Shown here: piece after piece, positions 22,404 through 33,716 of the stretch
Layout: the number at the start of each line of letters is the position of its first letter
How positions within the stretch are numbered: the stretch's first letter is position 1
Origin: Melampsora larici-populina 98AG31
Taxonomy: Eukaryota; Basidiomycota; Pucciniomycetes; Pucciniales; Melampsoraceae
Direction: 5' to 3'
DNA length: 64,000 nt
Assembly: GCF_000204055.1 (NCBI RefSeq)
Contig: NW_006768868.1
Span: 21,155 to 85,154 of the forward strand
Made by a program: the position numbers and the translations under genes
Notes under the pieces: model-generated
The model's input: only the letters and a program-made list of their open reading frames with translations
What the model was told of the DNA's origin: nothing
Database searches by the model: none

Positions 22404-22990
22404 TTCTAGTATCTGAACAAGAATGTACTCAATCAATCTGTAACAAATTAAATATTAACCATCTGTAGCTCGAGTACTCTACAATACCTTATGTCATGTT
22501 TGAGATGTTTTGTAATGAAGATTTTATGTTTAAGAATCAAACAACCTCTTTGAGCCACAAGTGAGAACAGATACTGGTCTTAGATTTTTATCAAGACCCA
22601 GTTTTGAATGATCAAATCCGAATTTGTGACACCTTTAATGTTCAATGAACTTTTCTTTTTTCACTTTGAGAATTTTTCACTTCGAGAATTTCTCACTTTA
22701 TGACTGATATGATTCAGTTGTTAAGATTGGAACTTGGTTCAACAATATTTTGAATTCTTTACAATGACAATTCCAAGCACATGACAATTTGATCATTTGA
22801 AGATCTTTTGCTTTCTTTACAATAATAATCTTGTGATTCATGAAAGCAATCAAAACCATGTTAATTTTGGAAACAACTTTATAAAAATGGATAACAAATT
22901 TGGTTCAAGGACCTTTGGATTTCTCTACAGTGAGAATATCATGATCATGAAAAAATAGAAAACATGATAATCAAGATCTTCGATGAAAGT
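22404..22990. other. Spacer between convergent transposon genes
   Basis: AT-rich, no coding capacity. It must hold the 3' ends of both genes; TAATAATA- and AATAAA-like words are frequent on both strands. TTTGAGAATT/TTCGAGAATT repeats near 22665-22695. Confidence 0.4.
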
Positions 22991-24138
22991 TCATAAAATT
23001 GGATTATCATATCTTCTGTATCCACAAGTTTGATAAAGCCTCCTAATGAAACTGTTGGTTGAAACATTGCTCATAGCTCTTTCCATACAATGAAACCTAT
23101 TGAGAGCATTAGCAAACAAGGCATTTTGGCGAAGTTTGTCCTTGAAAACTTTGAAAACTCGCTCGATTGGGTTGAAGTCGGGCGAGTACGGTGGTAAGTA
23201 GACTAAAAGTATCCCTGCACGATCACACAAGCTTTTGATGGCCCCACGACAATGTATTGGAGCGTTGTCCATTACTAAGACTGAATTGCGACTGGGGTAG
23301 GGTTGCATCACAGGAAGCTATTCAATGAAGGTTAGCTTTGTACAATTGATGAAATCTGGAAGCAAAAGACCAAACTCACCAAAATGTGCTTTAAAAAAGC
23401 TTCAAAATCGTCTCGCTGATAACCATTAATTCTACTGTTGACGGCTAGTAAACCAGACTCGGAGATGGCAGCCAGCATGCTGTAGTGACGTCCAGCCCGG
23501 TTACGTCTCAAGGGTTTTGGACGTGCGCCTTGTTTGGATCTAACATATTTGCGTTGCACATCCTGTGCTCGTAAACCACATTCGTCTAGGTGAAGAACAA
23601 GACAATTCATATTCACGTTAGTTCAATTCCTCTTTTTAAGAAGGAAAAAGAGAAGAGAAGAGTGAAAAGACTCACCAAGAAAAACTAGGAACTCAGGTGG
23701 GTGGTGGCAGATCCGATTGGAATATTCTGCTCGAAGTGTTGGTGATTGATTGATATCAATCGCAGATACCTTGTGAAGGGTAAGGTAAAGACGCTCTTTA
23801 AGGTCGTTTGCGATGGTTTGTCGACAGGCAATGAGATTGGTGTGGTTGTACATCGCTTCTTGCACTTCGTCGAGAAACAAGGTCGGATCAGCATCAATGA
23901 GTTCGACCATGAATGCTCGATCCTTGTTTGAGTATAAAGTCCGACGGCCTTGTTGATGGTAGGTTCTAGGATCACGAACCACTGCGTGAGTTTCGCGGTA
24001 AAGAGCATTCCATCGTGAGATTGATTTGGCTGAGATTGAAGTAATGAGGTCTTCGTTGATGGATTTGAGGGATTGGCCCGACAGAAACTTGGTGAGGGCA
24101 ATCACCTTGAGTTGTGCTGTGTACAGCACAAAAGGCAT
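22991..24138 (-). CDS. Tc1/mariner-type DDE transposase, DD34E
   Basis: Exons 24138-23676, 23585-23380 and 23317-22991 (introns 90 and 62 bp, GT..AG) join to 331 codons plus stop, unbroken. The N-terminus carries helix-turn-helix-like segments (ALTKFLSGQSLKSINEDL; SAKSISRWNALY). The DDE core has D155 in FLDECGL (its codon spans the first splice junction), D240 in VMDNAPIH and E275 in YSPDFNPIERVF; 34 residues separate D240 and E275. The enzyme would cut at the 125-bp inverted repeats and reinsert at TA. Start 24138 is chosen because the upstream open sequence runs into the inverted repeat. It appears functional. Confidence 0.9.
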
Positions 24139-24230
24139 GAAGAGCTTTGAGATATGAAAGAGAAAGGTAACGTTGAAGACGAGGGATGGTGGATGAGGAT
24201 GACAATGATGGTCGGTGGTAGATATCGGGT

Positions 24231-24355
24231 GGTCAATAGCCAATTTCATATTTTGATTTAAGCATTATGCTTATATTTCAAGCTGTATTGGCAGCTGTAT
24301 CACCCAAATAAAATAAAATAAAAAATCACCGGGCCAACGTATTCTAGATTGGCTG
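24231..24355 (-). repeat. Right terminal inverted repeat of the Tc1/mariner element
   Basis: 125 bp, reverse complement of 19957-20081; lies about 90 bp upstream of the transposase start and so probably includes its promoter. Confidence 0.92.
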
Positions 24356-24357
24356 TA

Positions 24358-26022
24358 TTACTTTTTCTAAAATGAATGGCACCCCTGGCCCGAGAAAAAA
24401 ATATTTTTCAGCGCCGCAGTCCCCGCAGCCGGTGCAGTGATGCATACAGAATCCAGATCAGCTGGCTGACGCGGCCTGCTGAGCACTGTAATTGGCAATC
24501 ACTCACCGAACTCCCTCTACGATTGGCTTTCAACACCCACTTCCTCGACATTTTTCCTGACGCCTCAAACCAATTGCTTCATTGATCACACGTAAGTCGT
24601 CCTATCAGCTTTCTAGCACACCTATTCCACGTTGACTTATAACCTTTTTTCTTTTTCTTTTTCTTTTTCTTTTTCTTTGACTTTGATTTTGATTTTCTCT
24701 TCTTTTTTTGACCATGTAGATCAAAGACTACCCCAACTCCTTGTTCAAACCGACACCGTCATAAGCAAAGATGATACTCACTTTTGAGATGATTTCAAGT
24801 GATTGAGGGTGGTTATGAGTGATTTGGGGTGGTCTCGTACTTGGCCTATCTCTGGTACCAGACCACCATTTCCTTTTTTTTTACAAAAAATGTGTCCTTA
24901 TGATAAGTTTTGCTCTAGGATATCATAACTCATGGTTCCTGTTAATGACTTTTCAAGTTGTAGTAATTGATGCTTATGCTAGTATTTGTTCTCAGTTCTT
25001 ATTTGTGGTTGTGATGACTCACACTTTTTGTTTTTGTTTTGATCAATGCAAGTTCACTGTGTTCCAAAAGTATGAGCCTACAAACTGAGAAAGTCCCATT
25101 AATCTCACTTATGATCCAACATAAATGACGCCAAACAACTTATAGTTACTCAAGCAGAACATGATCCAGCTTATTGTCTTTTTCATTCTTTGTCGCATCG
25201 ACAAAAAACTTTCAATTATATTGATAATCTCAATGTTTTTCAATCAAATCTCACTAAAATAGAGGATCCAGTATCTAGTTCGTTCATCCTAAAATCTTAA
25301 CTGAAATGTTAAAAGTTGTTCAAATAAATATGAACAATTTAATTTGATGTTTTGTAGATAAGTTTGGTTTTGAATGGCAAATCAAACAAAAGTTTCCTTC
25401 TTTGCATTGATTTCTGAGTCAGACAGCACAAAAATCAAGAGACGTTCAAAAGTATTAAAGAGATTCAATAAAAAAGATACATCGGGTAAAGAAACAATTG
25501 TGATATCAATCCGATCAACAGAATGATCGTGTTCGTTAACTAGATAATAAAAAATTCAATTAAATCAATGAGATCTCAATCAAATGCCCATCCCTTCTCC
25601 GTGACCTGTAGCAAAACTAGACATATGACGGTCTCTGTTTGAATCGGGGTAGTCTTTGATCTACATGGTCAAAAAAAGAAGAGAAAATCAAAATCAAAGT
25701 CAAAGTCAAAGAAAAAGAAAAAGAAAAAGAGAAAAGGTTATAAGTCAACGTGGAATAGGTGTGCTAGAAAGCTGATAGGACGACTTACGTGTGATCGATG
25801 AAGCAATTGGTTTGAGGCGTCAGGAAAAATGTCGAGGAAGTGGGTGTTGAAAGCCAATCGTAGAGGGAGTTCGGTGAGTGATTGCCAATTACAGTGCTCA
25901 GCAGGCCGCGTCAGCCAGCTGATCTGGATTCTGTATGCATCACTGCACCGGCTGCGGGGACTGCGGCGCTGAAAAATATTTTTTTCTCGGGCCAGGGGTG
26001 CCATTCATTTTAGAAAAAGTAA
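24358..26022. mobile_element. Foldback-type non-autonomous element with 377-bp inverted repeats
   Basis: Arms 24358-24734 and 25646-26022 are near-identical inverted copies, ending TTACTTTTTCTAAAATG outside and GACTACCCC inside. TA follows on both sides (24356-24357 and 26023-26024), so the target is TA; the left TA is shared with the Tc1/mariner element. Each arm carries a CTTTTT microsatellite. A 69-codon open frame (MAPLAREKNIF) appears in both arms simply because the arms are copies. The 911-bp centre has no transposase. It could be mobilised by a Tc1/mariner-type enzyme, but its tips do not match those of the neighbour. Confidence 0.8.
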
Positions 26023-26116
26023 TACATATTGATAAACAATAGAAAGCTTGAGGAAAACCTACACCTTACGCCCGGAGTAGAGATGGAGTTGACATTTTTT
26101 GACAGATCACAGCCAA

Positions 26117-26172
26117 AAAGTTAACTGGGTCAACCGGGTTTTTACAAACCGGGTCTACTTTGAGAACCCCTA
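26117..26172 (+). repeat. Dispersed repeat, copy 2 (inverted relative to 9302-9356)
   Basis: Contains GGGTCAACCGGG, AAACCGGGTC and CTTTGAGAACCCCTAA, the reverse complement of the phrase at 9302-9356 with several differences. Confidence 0.5.
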
Positions 26173-26590
26173 ATCAAGCCAAAAGCACTTTAAAAAAAAG
26201 AAAAGAAAAAAAAAGACCATACATGTATGTAACATAGTTGACCCCGGCCAAAGATCATTCATTCAGCTTAAAATTAGCACCGGTGCAAATAACTCCGATT
26301 TTAAGTAACGCCAACAATTGCTGGTGCTCTTAAAATAGAAGACCGTTGATATCGCTCGATGTATGTATAGAGAAATGCGGATTCAACTCGTTGAATGACA
26401 GCAGTCGGGGCATCGAGGGACTTTATTAGAGCGGCGCCTCTGAGTGTGATGTATTACGTCCGCTCTGTCGGAGGTGCTGTCAGAAGAGGGGCTTAGTAAG
26501 TTAGTGATGCATGAGGATGCATGATGTACATAGCTCAAAAGAGCTTCAAACTACAATTTGGTTGTGGACCTTTGCTCACCCTTACGCCAA
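26173..26590. other. Intergenic, upstream of reductase copy 1
   Basis: No gene seen. The right end forms the promoter region of the gene at 26674. Confidence 0.4.
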
Positions 26591-26592
26591 CC

Positions 26593-26600
26593 CATATATA
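26593..26600 (+). promoter_or_regulatory. Possible TATA box of reductase copy 1
   Basis: CATATATA about 75 bp before the ATG at 26674. Position and sequence are plausible; there is no direct evidence of use. Confidence 0.35.
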
Positions 26601-26673
26601 CCATCCATCCTGTTTACCGTACGTAGTGCCTTGCCATCTTCAGAACCGTCGCAACTACACAATCGGCCCCTAA

Positions 26674-28474
26674 ATGCCTGCCATCACACCTGGTGAGTCG
26701 CGGCCGTCTTACATTCTTGATACCGCCGGCTCGTGGAATGAAAGCTCACACGCTACCATCGATCAAACTAGGATCCCACATCTTAGTCACTGGCGCGTAA
26801 GTAAAAAAAGCCGATTGAGAAAAATCTCAGCCAGATGACGAGTTACGTGTCGTACATCTTCACAGGAGTGGCTTCATCGCCGCTTGGACTTGTCGGCTAC
26901 TACTTGAACAGGACTTCAAGGTCCGAGGAACGGTGAGGAGTGCGGAAAAGGGAGATTATCTCACAAATCTCTTCAAAGAATTCGGGGACAAATGGTCATA
27001 TGTGATTGTAGAGGATCTTATGAGCGTTTGAGTGATTTCTCTCTTTGAACTTGAATCGTAAAAGGTAATATCAGATAGTGCCGTTAGACTGACGGCTCCA
27101 CTATTTTTTGCCATGAAACAGCCGAACGGTTTTGATGAGGCTGTCAAAGATATGGATGGAATCCTACACCTTGCATCACCCTTTAGCACACACGTTTGTC
27201 GTGAACGTGATCTAGAATATCTTGCGGCACGCTTAGGCTGACATCGGCTCTGTTTCTTTTCAGACGTCTGATGACCCTTACAAAACTTACGTTTCTCCGG
27301 CAGTTGATGGCACGCTGTCCGTCTTGAAATCTGCACATGGCCCGAATGGCGCCACGGTGAAGCGTATCGTCGTCACTTCTTCAATCGGGGCGGTCACCAG
27401 CTTCAATGCACCTGCGATAGAGGGGAAAGTTTTCACAGAGAAAGATTTCAATGAAGTTGACCCACAAATCCTCGCAGAGAAAGGTAAAGATTCTCCGCCA
27501 TGGACTGCTTACTTTGCATCCAAAGTCGTAAGCTCCCATCATTTCTCTGTCCTCCATTTTCTTTGCGGGATCTAATGAAGGATACGCTCGCTTGAACCCT
27601 CCAATCACCTGCCTGAAACACTATGCTTGCTTTCTCTGTGCGTCCGAATCGTAGCTAGCAGAGAAAGCTGCATGGGAGTATGTCAAGACCAACGAGACCA
27701 AGTATGATCTTGTAACCATCTGTCCACCTTTTGTGTATGTCTCAGGGTTCTTATATCGTCCACTTCAGTTTGTATTGCACTCGATGCTAAGTCAGGTTCC
27801 TATTTCTTGCTTCCTTGCGATCCATCAAGTTTGGGGCCTATTATCCATCAGGTCAAAAATGAAGCTGCTTTGAATACTAGTGTAAATGCTTTCTATGAAT
27901 ACCTTGTAGGAAAAGGTGACAGCGAAGCTGCAAAGGTATGTCAATCTTGACAGGTTCGTATGACGATGGAGGAGGAACGATTACTGACCTGAACTACCGC
28001 TTCGTTACCGGCTCATAGCGCCCGGCTGGTATAGCAGTTGACGTGCGTGACGTTGCGGCAGCCCACATTCAATCTTTGATCGTTGAAAAGGCTGGTGGGA
28101 ACAGATACCTGGTTTCCAAGCGTGAGTACAATTTTTTATTTCAAGCTTTTTTTAGATGCGCGAAGCTGATTCCAAATTGTTACCAGAACCTTTGATATGG
28201 CAAGATGCATTGGATATAGTCTATGCGAGCAGTGACGCTGCTCATTGGCCTCAAGCACCAAAACGCAACCCTGGTCAATGACTCTCCTTTTGTATTCTGA
28301 TCCTCCTCTTCACCGCTGATGTTTCGATTTGAATTTTTAGGCGAGGAGAAAATTGTAGTACCAAATCCCGTAGATACTTCAAAATCTATAAGCGATCTTG
28401 GATTGAAGTATCATAGCTTTGAGACTACAATCTTGGACATGTGCACTTCTTTCAAGACTCTCTTTAAGAAATAA
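26674..28474 (+). CDS. GRE2/dihydroflavonol-reductase-like NADPH oxidoreductase, copy 1
   Basis: Ten exons: 26674-26692, 26772-26796, 26866-27025, 27122-27193, 27264-27527, 27655-27734, 27830-27935, 28019-28121, 28187-28273, 28341-28474. They encode 349 residues, close to yeast Gre2 (342). An N-terminal Rossmann motif TGASGFIA is followed by a VRS basic patch favouring NADP(H); SSIGAV and Y175-x-x-x-K179 (YFASK) complete the Ser-Tyr-Lys centre of extended short-chain dehydrogenases. Such enzymes reduce aldehydes and ketones in the cytosol (methylglyoxal, isovaleraldehyde, carbonyl substrates); the actual substrate is unknown. The fourth intron donor is GTTTGT and the third is GTTTGA, weaker than usual but conserved in the paralogs. 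No defects seen. Confidence 0.88.
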
Positions 28475-29478
28475 TGAAGACTTGGATTTTATCTCACAAA
28501 CCTATCGATTTTTCTTGATTCAATTGTATGACCTGTTAGCAAAAGCAATGTATGATCAAACGCACAACCCTTGAGTTCACTCAGGTGTTGATTCTGTAAC
28601 CTAGCGCAGGCGACATGTGACTTGCTATTCTCAGAGTTCAATGTGCTCATGATGTCCAGCCCTTTTTGCTGAAGTATTCTTCATTACGAAATGCCACACC
28701 CTCAAGCGTGATGAACGCATTTTGCTAACCAGAATAATCTCGTTCCCAGGAGCATCAAGAGGAAGAAGCTCATATAGACCAGTCAGAATTCTTTGAAATC
28801 TTTCATGAAGCTGAAAATCATTATCTATAGGTCTGATCAAAAGGGAACTAGTCCCTTTTTGACCCTTATGAATATGATGGCCCGACTTCCAGTAGGAGTT
28901 CGAAAGTTTCTCTCACGAGAAGTCTTCAAGTTCAAGCTTCACGCGATCACACTCACGTCAGGAATACTTGCGACATATATCTCAAGTGTCCATCAAGCAA
29001 GTTGAATCGACGTACATACACGCTCCGTCTTGCCTGGCGCGATTCCCTGAGAATCGGATTCTTCGTTACTGAATTTGACTGTGACATGTGTATTTCAGAG
29101 TCTCGTCCGTTATTTGGACTGTCAAGAAATGACTTGATCGAAAAAAACTTCATAAACCCCTGAAGGACCTGAACATCTCGACCTGAAGCGTACCCGGTAT
29201 CGTTCCGAACTTACCTAACAGCGCCCGTTATGATACATACTTTATATCCGCATGAACTTTCCTCGCGGTCGCAATCGGCAGGGATTGAATGCAGTATCGA
29301 ATTCAATCGAAACGCAAACCGATTTGGATGTCTTCGAGAACTATGTAATCCGACCGAACTCATCCTCTGATCGTGGACCGTCATAGATGAATCATGATGT
29401 AACCGAAGGGTTTTACATAGAGTTGAATGTTGATCCACTGGCTGTGAATTGATGGATAGTTGTGGGATTTTCAATCGT
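28475..29478. other. Intergenic between reductase copies 1 and 2
   Basis: No supported gene. AT-rich, with a few short open frames on both strands that lack motifs or splice context. Confidence 0.4.
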
Positions 29479-29487
29479 CTATATAAA
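29479..29487 (+). promoter_or_regulatory. Possible TATA box of reductase copy 2
   Basis: CTATATAAA about 110 bp before the ATG at 29596, followed by a pyrimidine-rich stretch (CTTCTGGTTCTCCTTCTTTT), typical of fungal transcription start regions. Confidence 0.45.
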
Positions 29488-29595
29488 ACTCAAAGGTTTC
29501 CCTTCTGGTTCTCCTTCTTTTGCATGCTTGGTATCTTTTCATTCCATCTTCAAATATCATCGAACCTATAATAAGAAAATACATTTTCATCTTAA

Positions 29596-31412
29596 ATGCC
29601 TGCAATCACTACTGGTGAGTCAAAGTTTACCTTGAATCTTGATTTATGTATACTTACTCTCAATCGGAACAGGTTCTTTTGTTCTAGTCACCGGAGCGTA
29701 AGTAATATAGATAAATCGACCAGAAATCAAATACCAACTGAATGATAAATGAGATAATTTTCGTAGGAGTGGCTTTATTGCTTCCTGGATTTGTAAGTTA
29801 TTATTGGAGCAAGGTTTTAAAGTAAGAGGAACAGTAAGAAGTTTTGAAAAAGGAGATTATTTATCAAATCTCTTCAAAGAATTTCAAGATAATTGGTCAT
29901 ATGTAATTGTAGAGGATTTGACAGACGTTGAGTATTTTTTTCTTTTTTTTGAGTTCAAGAGATTCATAAAGGAATTCACATCATGCTGATTCTGAAAAAA
30001 AAATCCATTTATTTCGAGTCAGCCAAATGGATTTGATGAAGCTGTAATAGATATTGAAGGAATTATTCATGTTGCCTCACCCTTCAATACTCATGTCAGT
30101 CATCTCACATCTTCATATATATATGGTAAACCGAACTTATCATGATTTTTTTCCCACATTCTATGAACTTTAGACTTCAGATGATCCATATCAAACATAC
30201 ATTTCTCCAGCAGTCAATGGAACTTTGTCAATCTTAAAATCAGCAAATAGTCTCAATGGAAAATCAATTAAAAGAGTCATCATTACTTCATCTCTTGGAG
30301 CAATAGCTAGTGTTGAAAGTTTGAGTGAACCATCATTCAAAGCCACTCACATTTATACAGAACAAGATTTCAATGAAGATGATCCTAAGATTCTTGAAGA
30401 GAAAGGATCAGCTTCTCCACCTTTTACTGCTTACTTTGCTTCTAAAGTTGTAAGTCTTTGTTGACGATCTTTCACATTCTATTAGAGGATCTTTACGTTT
30501 CAAAGATCAAATTTAAAGGGATTCTTTGTTCATGTCTGGAATTGTTTGGATATTGCTTAGCTTGCGGAAAAAGCAGCTTGGGAGTTTGTCAAGACTAACA
30601 AACCAAAGTTTGATCTAACAACCATTTGTCCATCATTTGTGTAAGTTATCTCAAACTGAATCATTCAACTTGATTTTCGAACTCAAAGAGCTGATTGCGA
30701 ACTATTTTCCTAAAAATCCGATTTGTAGATTAGGACCAATCATTCATGAAGTTAAAGATGAAACATCTCTAAATACTAGTTTAAGTTTTTTCTATCAATT
30801 CCTTTTAGGAAGAATTAGTAGTGAAATCGCAAACGTTAGTGAATTTTTTTCAAATGTCCTTTAAAATTCTCTTTCATGGATATAAATTGATCATTGTTTC
30901 CTGTTCACTGTTGAGTTTGATAGCGTCCAACAGCATCAGAGGTTGATGTACGTGATGTGGCATTCGCCCATATCCAATCTTTACTTATCGAAAAAGCTGG
31001 TGGTAATCGATATTTGATTTCAAAACGTAAGCATTGAATCGATATCTACCTCTAGTAAAGGACTTCATCTTGTTCATTGATGATGAATTCTATCTTACAA
31101 AACCACTTTAGAACCTTTAATATGGCAAGACGCATTAGATATTGTGAATGAAAGTAATCAAGCGATTCATTGGCCTAATGCAACCAAAAGAACCCCAAGT
31201 TAGTCTTTATTCTCTTCCTACTTTTGGGTCTTTTTGATTTTACTAATCCAATGCTCCTATCAACACTTCTTTAAGAGGATGAGAAATTGGTAATAGAAGA
31301 GTGTTTAGATACATCGAAATCTATAAAAGATTTGAAACTCGATTATCATCCTTTTGATTCTACAATCTTAGATATGTGTTCATCTTTAAAAGATCTTTTC
31401 CAAAATCAATAG
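29596..31412 (+). CDS. GRE2-like NADPH oxidoreductase, copy 2
   Basis: Ten exons at 29596-29614, 29673-29697, 29767-29926, 30023-30094, 30174-30449, 30561-30640, 30729-30834, 30924-31026, 31112-31198, 31276-31412; 354 residues without defect. Exon sizes equal copy 1 except exon 5 (276 instead of 264, a four-residue gain near LSEPSFKATH) and the last exon. The Rossmann motif TGASGFIA and Y179-x-x-x-K183 (YFASK) are kept. Codons are more AT-rich than in copy 1. It is head-to-tail with copy 1, 1.1 kb apart, so it arose by tandem duplication. Substrate unknown; a cytosolic carbonyl reductase is the likely class. Confidence 0.88.
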
Positions 31413-33004
31413 GGGAGTTCAAGTTGGCCAAAAAAGTCCCTAAGACTTTTTATACTTTGGCCTCCTAGTCCTTCAATTTTTGTTTTGTGTTTACAAACAA
31501 AAAATCACCAGAATGTCCTTCTCAGGCAGGGCTTTCTGAATGTGTTTTTGAAAGTTTCAAGATTTTAGGTAGCATTATAAACATGGTAGGGACAGTTATA
31601 TTTTAGGCATTCTTTTCAATAAAGTCCTGCATTTGCTTTTTTTATAACACATTCTGTTGTATCGTCTTCTTTTCTTTATCCTTGTTACAAAGTCAGTCTG
31701 CCTTATGTGAGATATCATACCAACACTTGGAATTTCAAATCAAGGTTATCTTTGGTATCTGAAATGAACATTGCAACTCTAGTCATCCCCTGACGAAGCA
31801 ATGTATTCATCAGTCTGACTTAAATTGTCACTCCAGCAGCCTCTTACTGAGACTTTTACCTTATCAAACACTCAGTTGTGGAAAAGAAGTCCAACAAATT
31901 GGGCTCATGGATAACCCTTCAATTTGCCAAGTTAAGAAAGTCCATCTCCTCGAACTATTACATTCAAAGTTAGCTGCTCGAATTGACTTGATGAGAGTCC
32001 CAGATCAAGTCCGATGAAGGGGTCAATCTTGGATCGAATTCAAGACCATTTGAAGTTGCACAAATTTTTATGCAGGAAACTAATTTCCTTTTCTGCTTTG
32101 TGTCTCTCCATCATCAGTTTTCTTCAAATATCGTCTTCATTTTACCTTTTTCGACTTTCAGACAGGTGATGCTGGGTATGGAAGGATATGTCGTAGTTGC
32201 TAGTCTACTTTCCTCCACGCAAGTTAGACGACTTCCATCCACTGGGATATGCCTTATCACAACCTTCCTGGATGAGTTCACGAACTCTGAAATCGATCGC
32301 AATCATTTGTAAAAGGTAGAATAACAACAGTCGGCGTCTAAGAGATCTGTCCTCATAGGGATTCTGATTATGTAGTTCTAAATCCTTCCGAATTGATATC
32401 CTCGAATATGACAGAGTAAGTTTAAGCGAAGATGAATCGGAATCAAGGTTTATGAAAGGGAATCCTTTGATCGACCAACAAGGGTTTACTGATGCATATA
32501 TGTATGATTTCTCATTTAAATGATGACGTTTGAATCAGAAATCCTTCTGGTGCCTTGAGTGATTTCAACCATCTCATCACCTGACCGATCCTTTGATCAA
32601 CTTAAACTATACAAATCAGCATGAAGGGTTCTATTCTGTTCGATTTGATTCGATTCATTAATTGAGATGAAAATGAAAAAAAGGGTATTTGGAGTTGATA
32701 TCGGGATTAGGTAAGATTGATTGGCTCTAGCTTCTGATCATTGATCGTGTTTGGTAAACTGCACAGCCACTAATCTTCTTCTTCACTCGATCATCCTCAA
32801 CTTAAGCCAAATAAAGAAACAATCTTCGATTTCTTGTTGACCATCAAAAAAGGAAATCAAACTCAGAAAAAAGATAATTTGATTCAGTTTATATCTCACT
32901 CAACTGCTTGTTTGCCATTTCACTTCCATTCCATTTAATCCTTCGAGTCAAATCAAATAAACCAATCCTTCCTCTCATCTAAAAACTCAGATAAATCCAC
33001 CAAA
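31413..33004. other. Intergenic
   Basis: No convincing gene. Short open frames at 32070-32312 (plus) and opposite lack support. The right end (TTAAGCCAAATAAAG, pyrimidine-rich CTTCCATTCC stretch) is the probable promoter area of the gene at 33005. Confidence 0.4.
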
Positions 33005-33716
33005 ATGTCGACAGACAACGCAGTCAAGAAAGCTCATCCAATAGCTTTTAGTTTTATAATCCTTTTCAGTTTCATCGAATTCTTAATCACTACAATCTTA
33101 ATAAGTAATTATAATTCAGACAATAGTTATTACAGCGATAGTCTTCGAGATCGGTGAGTTCAAAAAAACCTCTTCTTGACCACCAAAACCTCCTGTTGAC
33201 CATGAAACGGCTTACAAACCGAATTGACTTACTTTTTTGTATTCGAATCGAACAGACTTAAATTCTTACTGTTCACTTCAATCTGGAGTTTAGTCTTCAC
33301 TTCGATTTATCTATTCGGAATCTTTAAACTACCAACAAACTTTTTATTCTCCTTAGCATCTCATGCAGGATTTCTCTTTATAACTTGGATCTTTTGGTTA
33401 TCTGGTGCTGCTGCTCTAAGTGATACTTTGAGTGGTCTTTCATGCGGTGATTTGTTTTTATCAGATGTTAGAATTAATGTTGGAATTAGGTATTGTCATT
33501 CATTGAAAGCTGTTCAAGCTTTTGCATGGATCGAATGTAAGTCTTCTCTTTCTCTTCTCTCACTCTTGAACCTTTTTCTGATCTTTGATGTCTTTTTACG
33601 GTTTAGGGATCACCTTGAGTTTCGTTTTAGCTTATATCGCTTTGATCGCAAGTAGAGCGGTAAAAGCTGGTACAGGTTTAAAGAGTCCAATGAGAGAAGT
33701 TCCAGCAGCTGTTTGA
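33005..33716 (+). CDS. MARVEL-domain-like four-helix membrane protein
   Basis: Three exons, 33005-33153, 33256-33536 and 33607-33716, with GT..AG introns, encode 179 residues. Four hydrophobic segments are visible: FSFIILFSFIEFLITTIL, LLFTSIWSLVFTSIYLF, AGFLFITWIFWLSGAAAL and WITLSFVLAYIALIA. The phrase FWLSGAAALSDTLSG, a Cys in GLSCGD, and CHSLKAVQAFAWIEW match fungal MARVEL-like proteins, which sit in plasma-membrane or secretory-pathway membranes and have no assigned enzymatic role. Start 33005 is the first ATG before the first hydrophobic helix. It is flanked by the two reductase pairs and shows no decay. Confidence 0.85.

Larger units (their letters stand above)
19957..24355. mobile_element. 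Complete Tc1/mariner (DD34E) transposon with accessory gene
   Basis: Terminal inverted repeats of 125 bp (19957-20081 and 24231-24355) are nearly identical, begin CAGTCAATC / CAGCCAATC, and are flanked by TA (19955-19956 and 24356-24357), the Tc1/mariner target duplication. Inside, two genes converge: an eight-exon gene of unknown function on plus (20165-22403) and a three-exon DDE transposase on minus (22991-24138). Length is 4399 bp, about two to three times a simple Tc1/mariner. The transposase is intact; the accessory gene has two premature TGA codons. The left neighbour is the DIRS remnant; the right neighbour shares the TA. Confidence 0.92.

Noticed and set aside
24376..26004. Two identical 69-codon proteins (MAPLAREK...) as a gene pair
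   Set aside because: They lie in the inverted arms of a foldback element, so identity follows from the duplication; no motif, no splice context.
33005..33716. Small secreted effector candidate
   Set aside because: Four membrane segments with MARVEL-like motifs explain the protein better.
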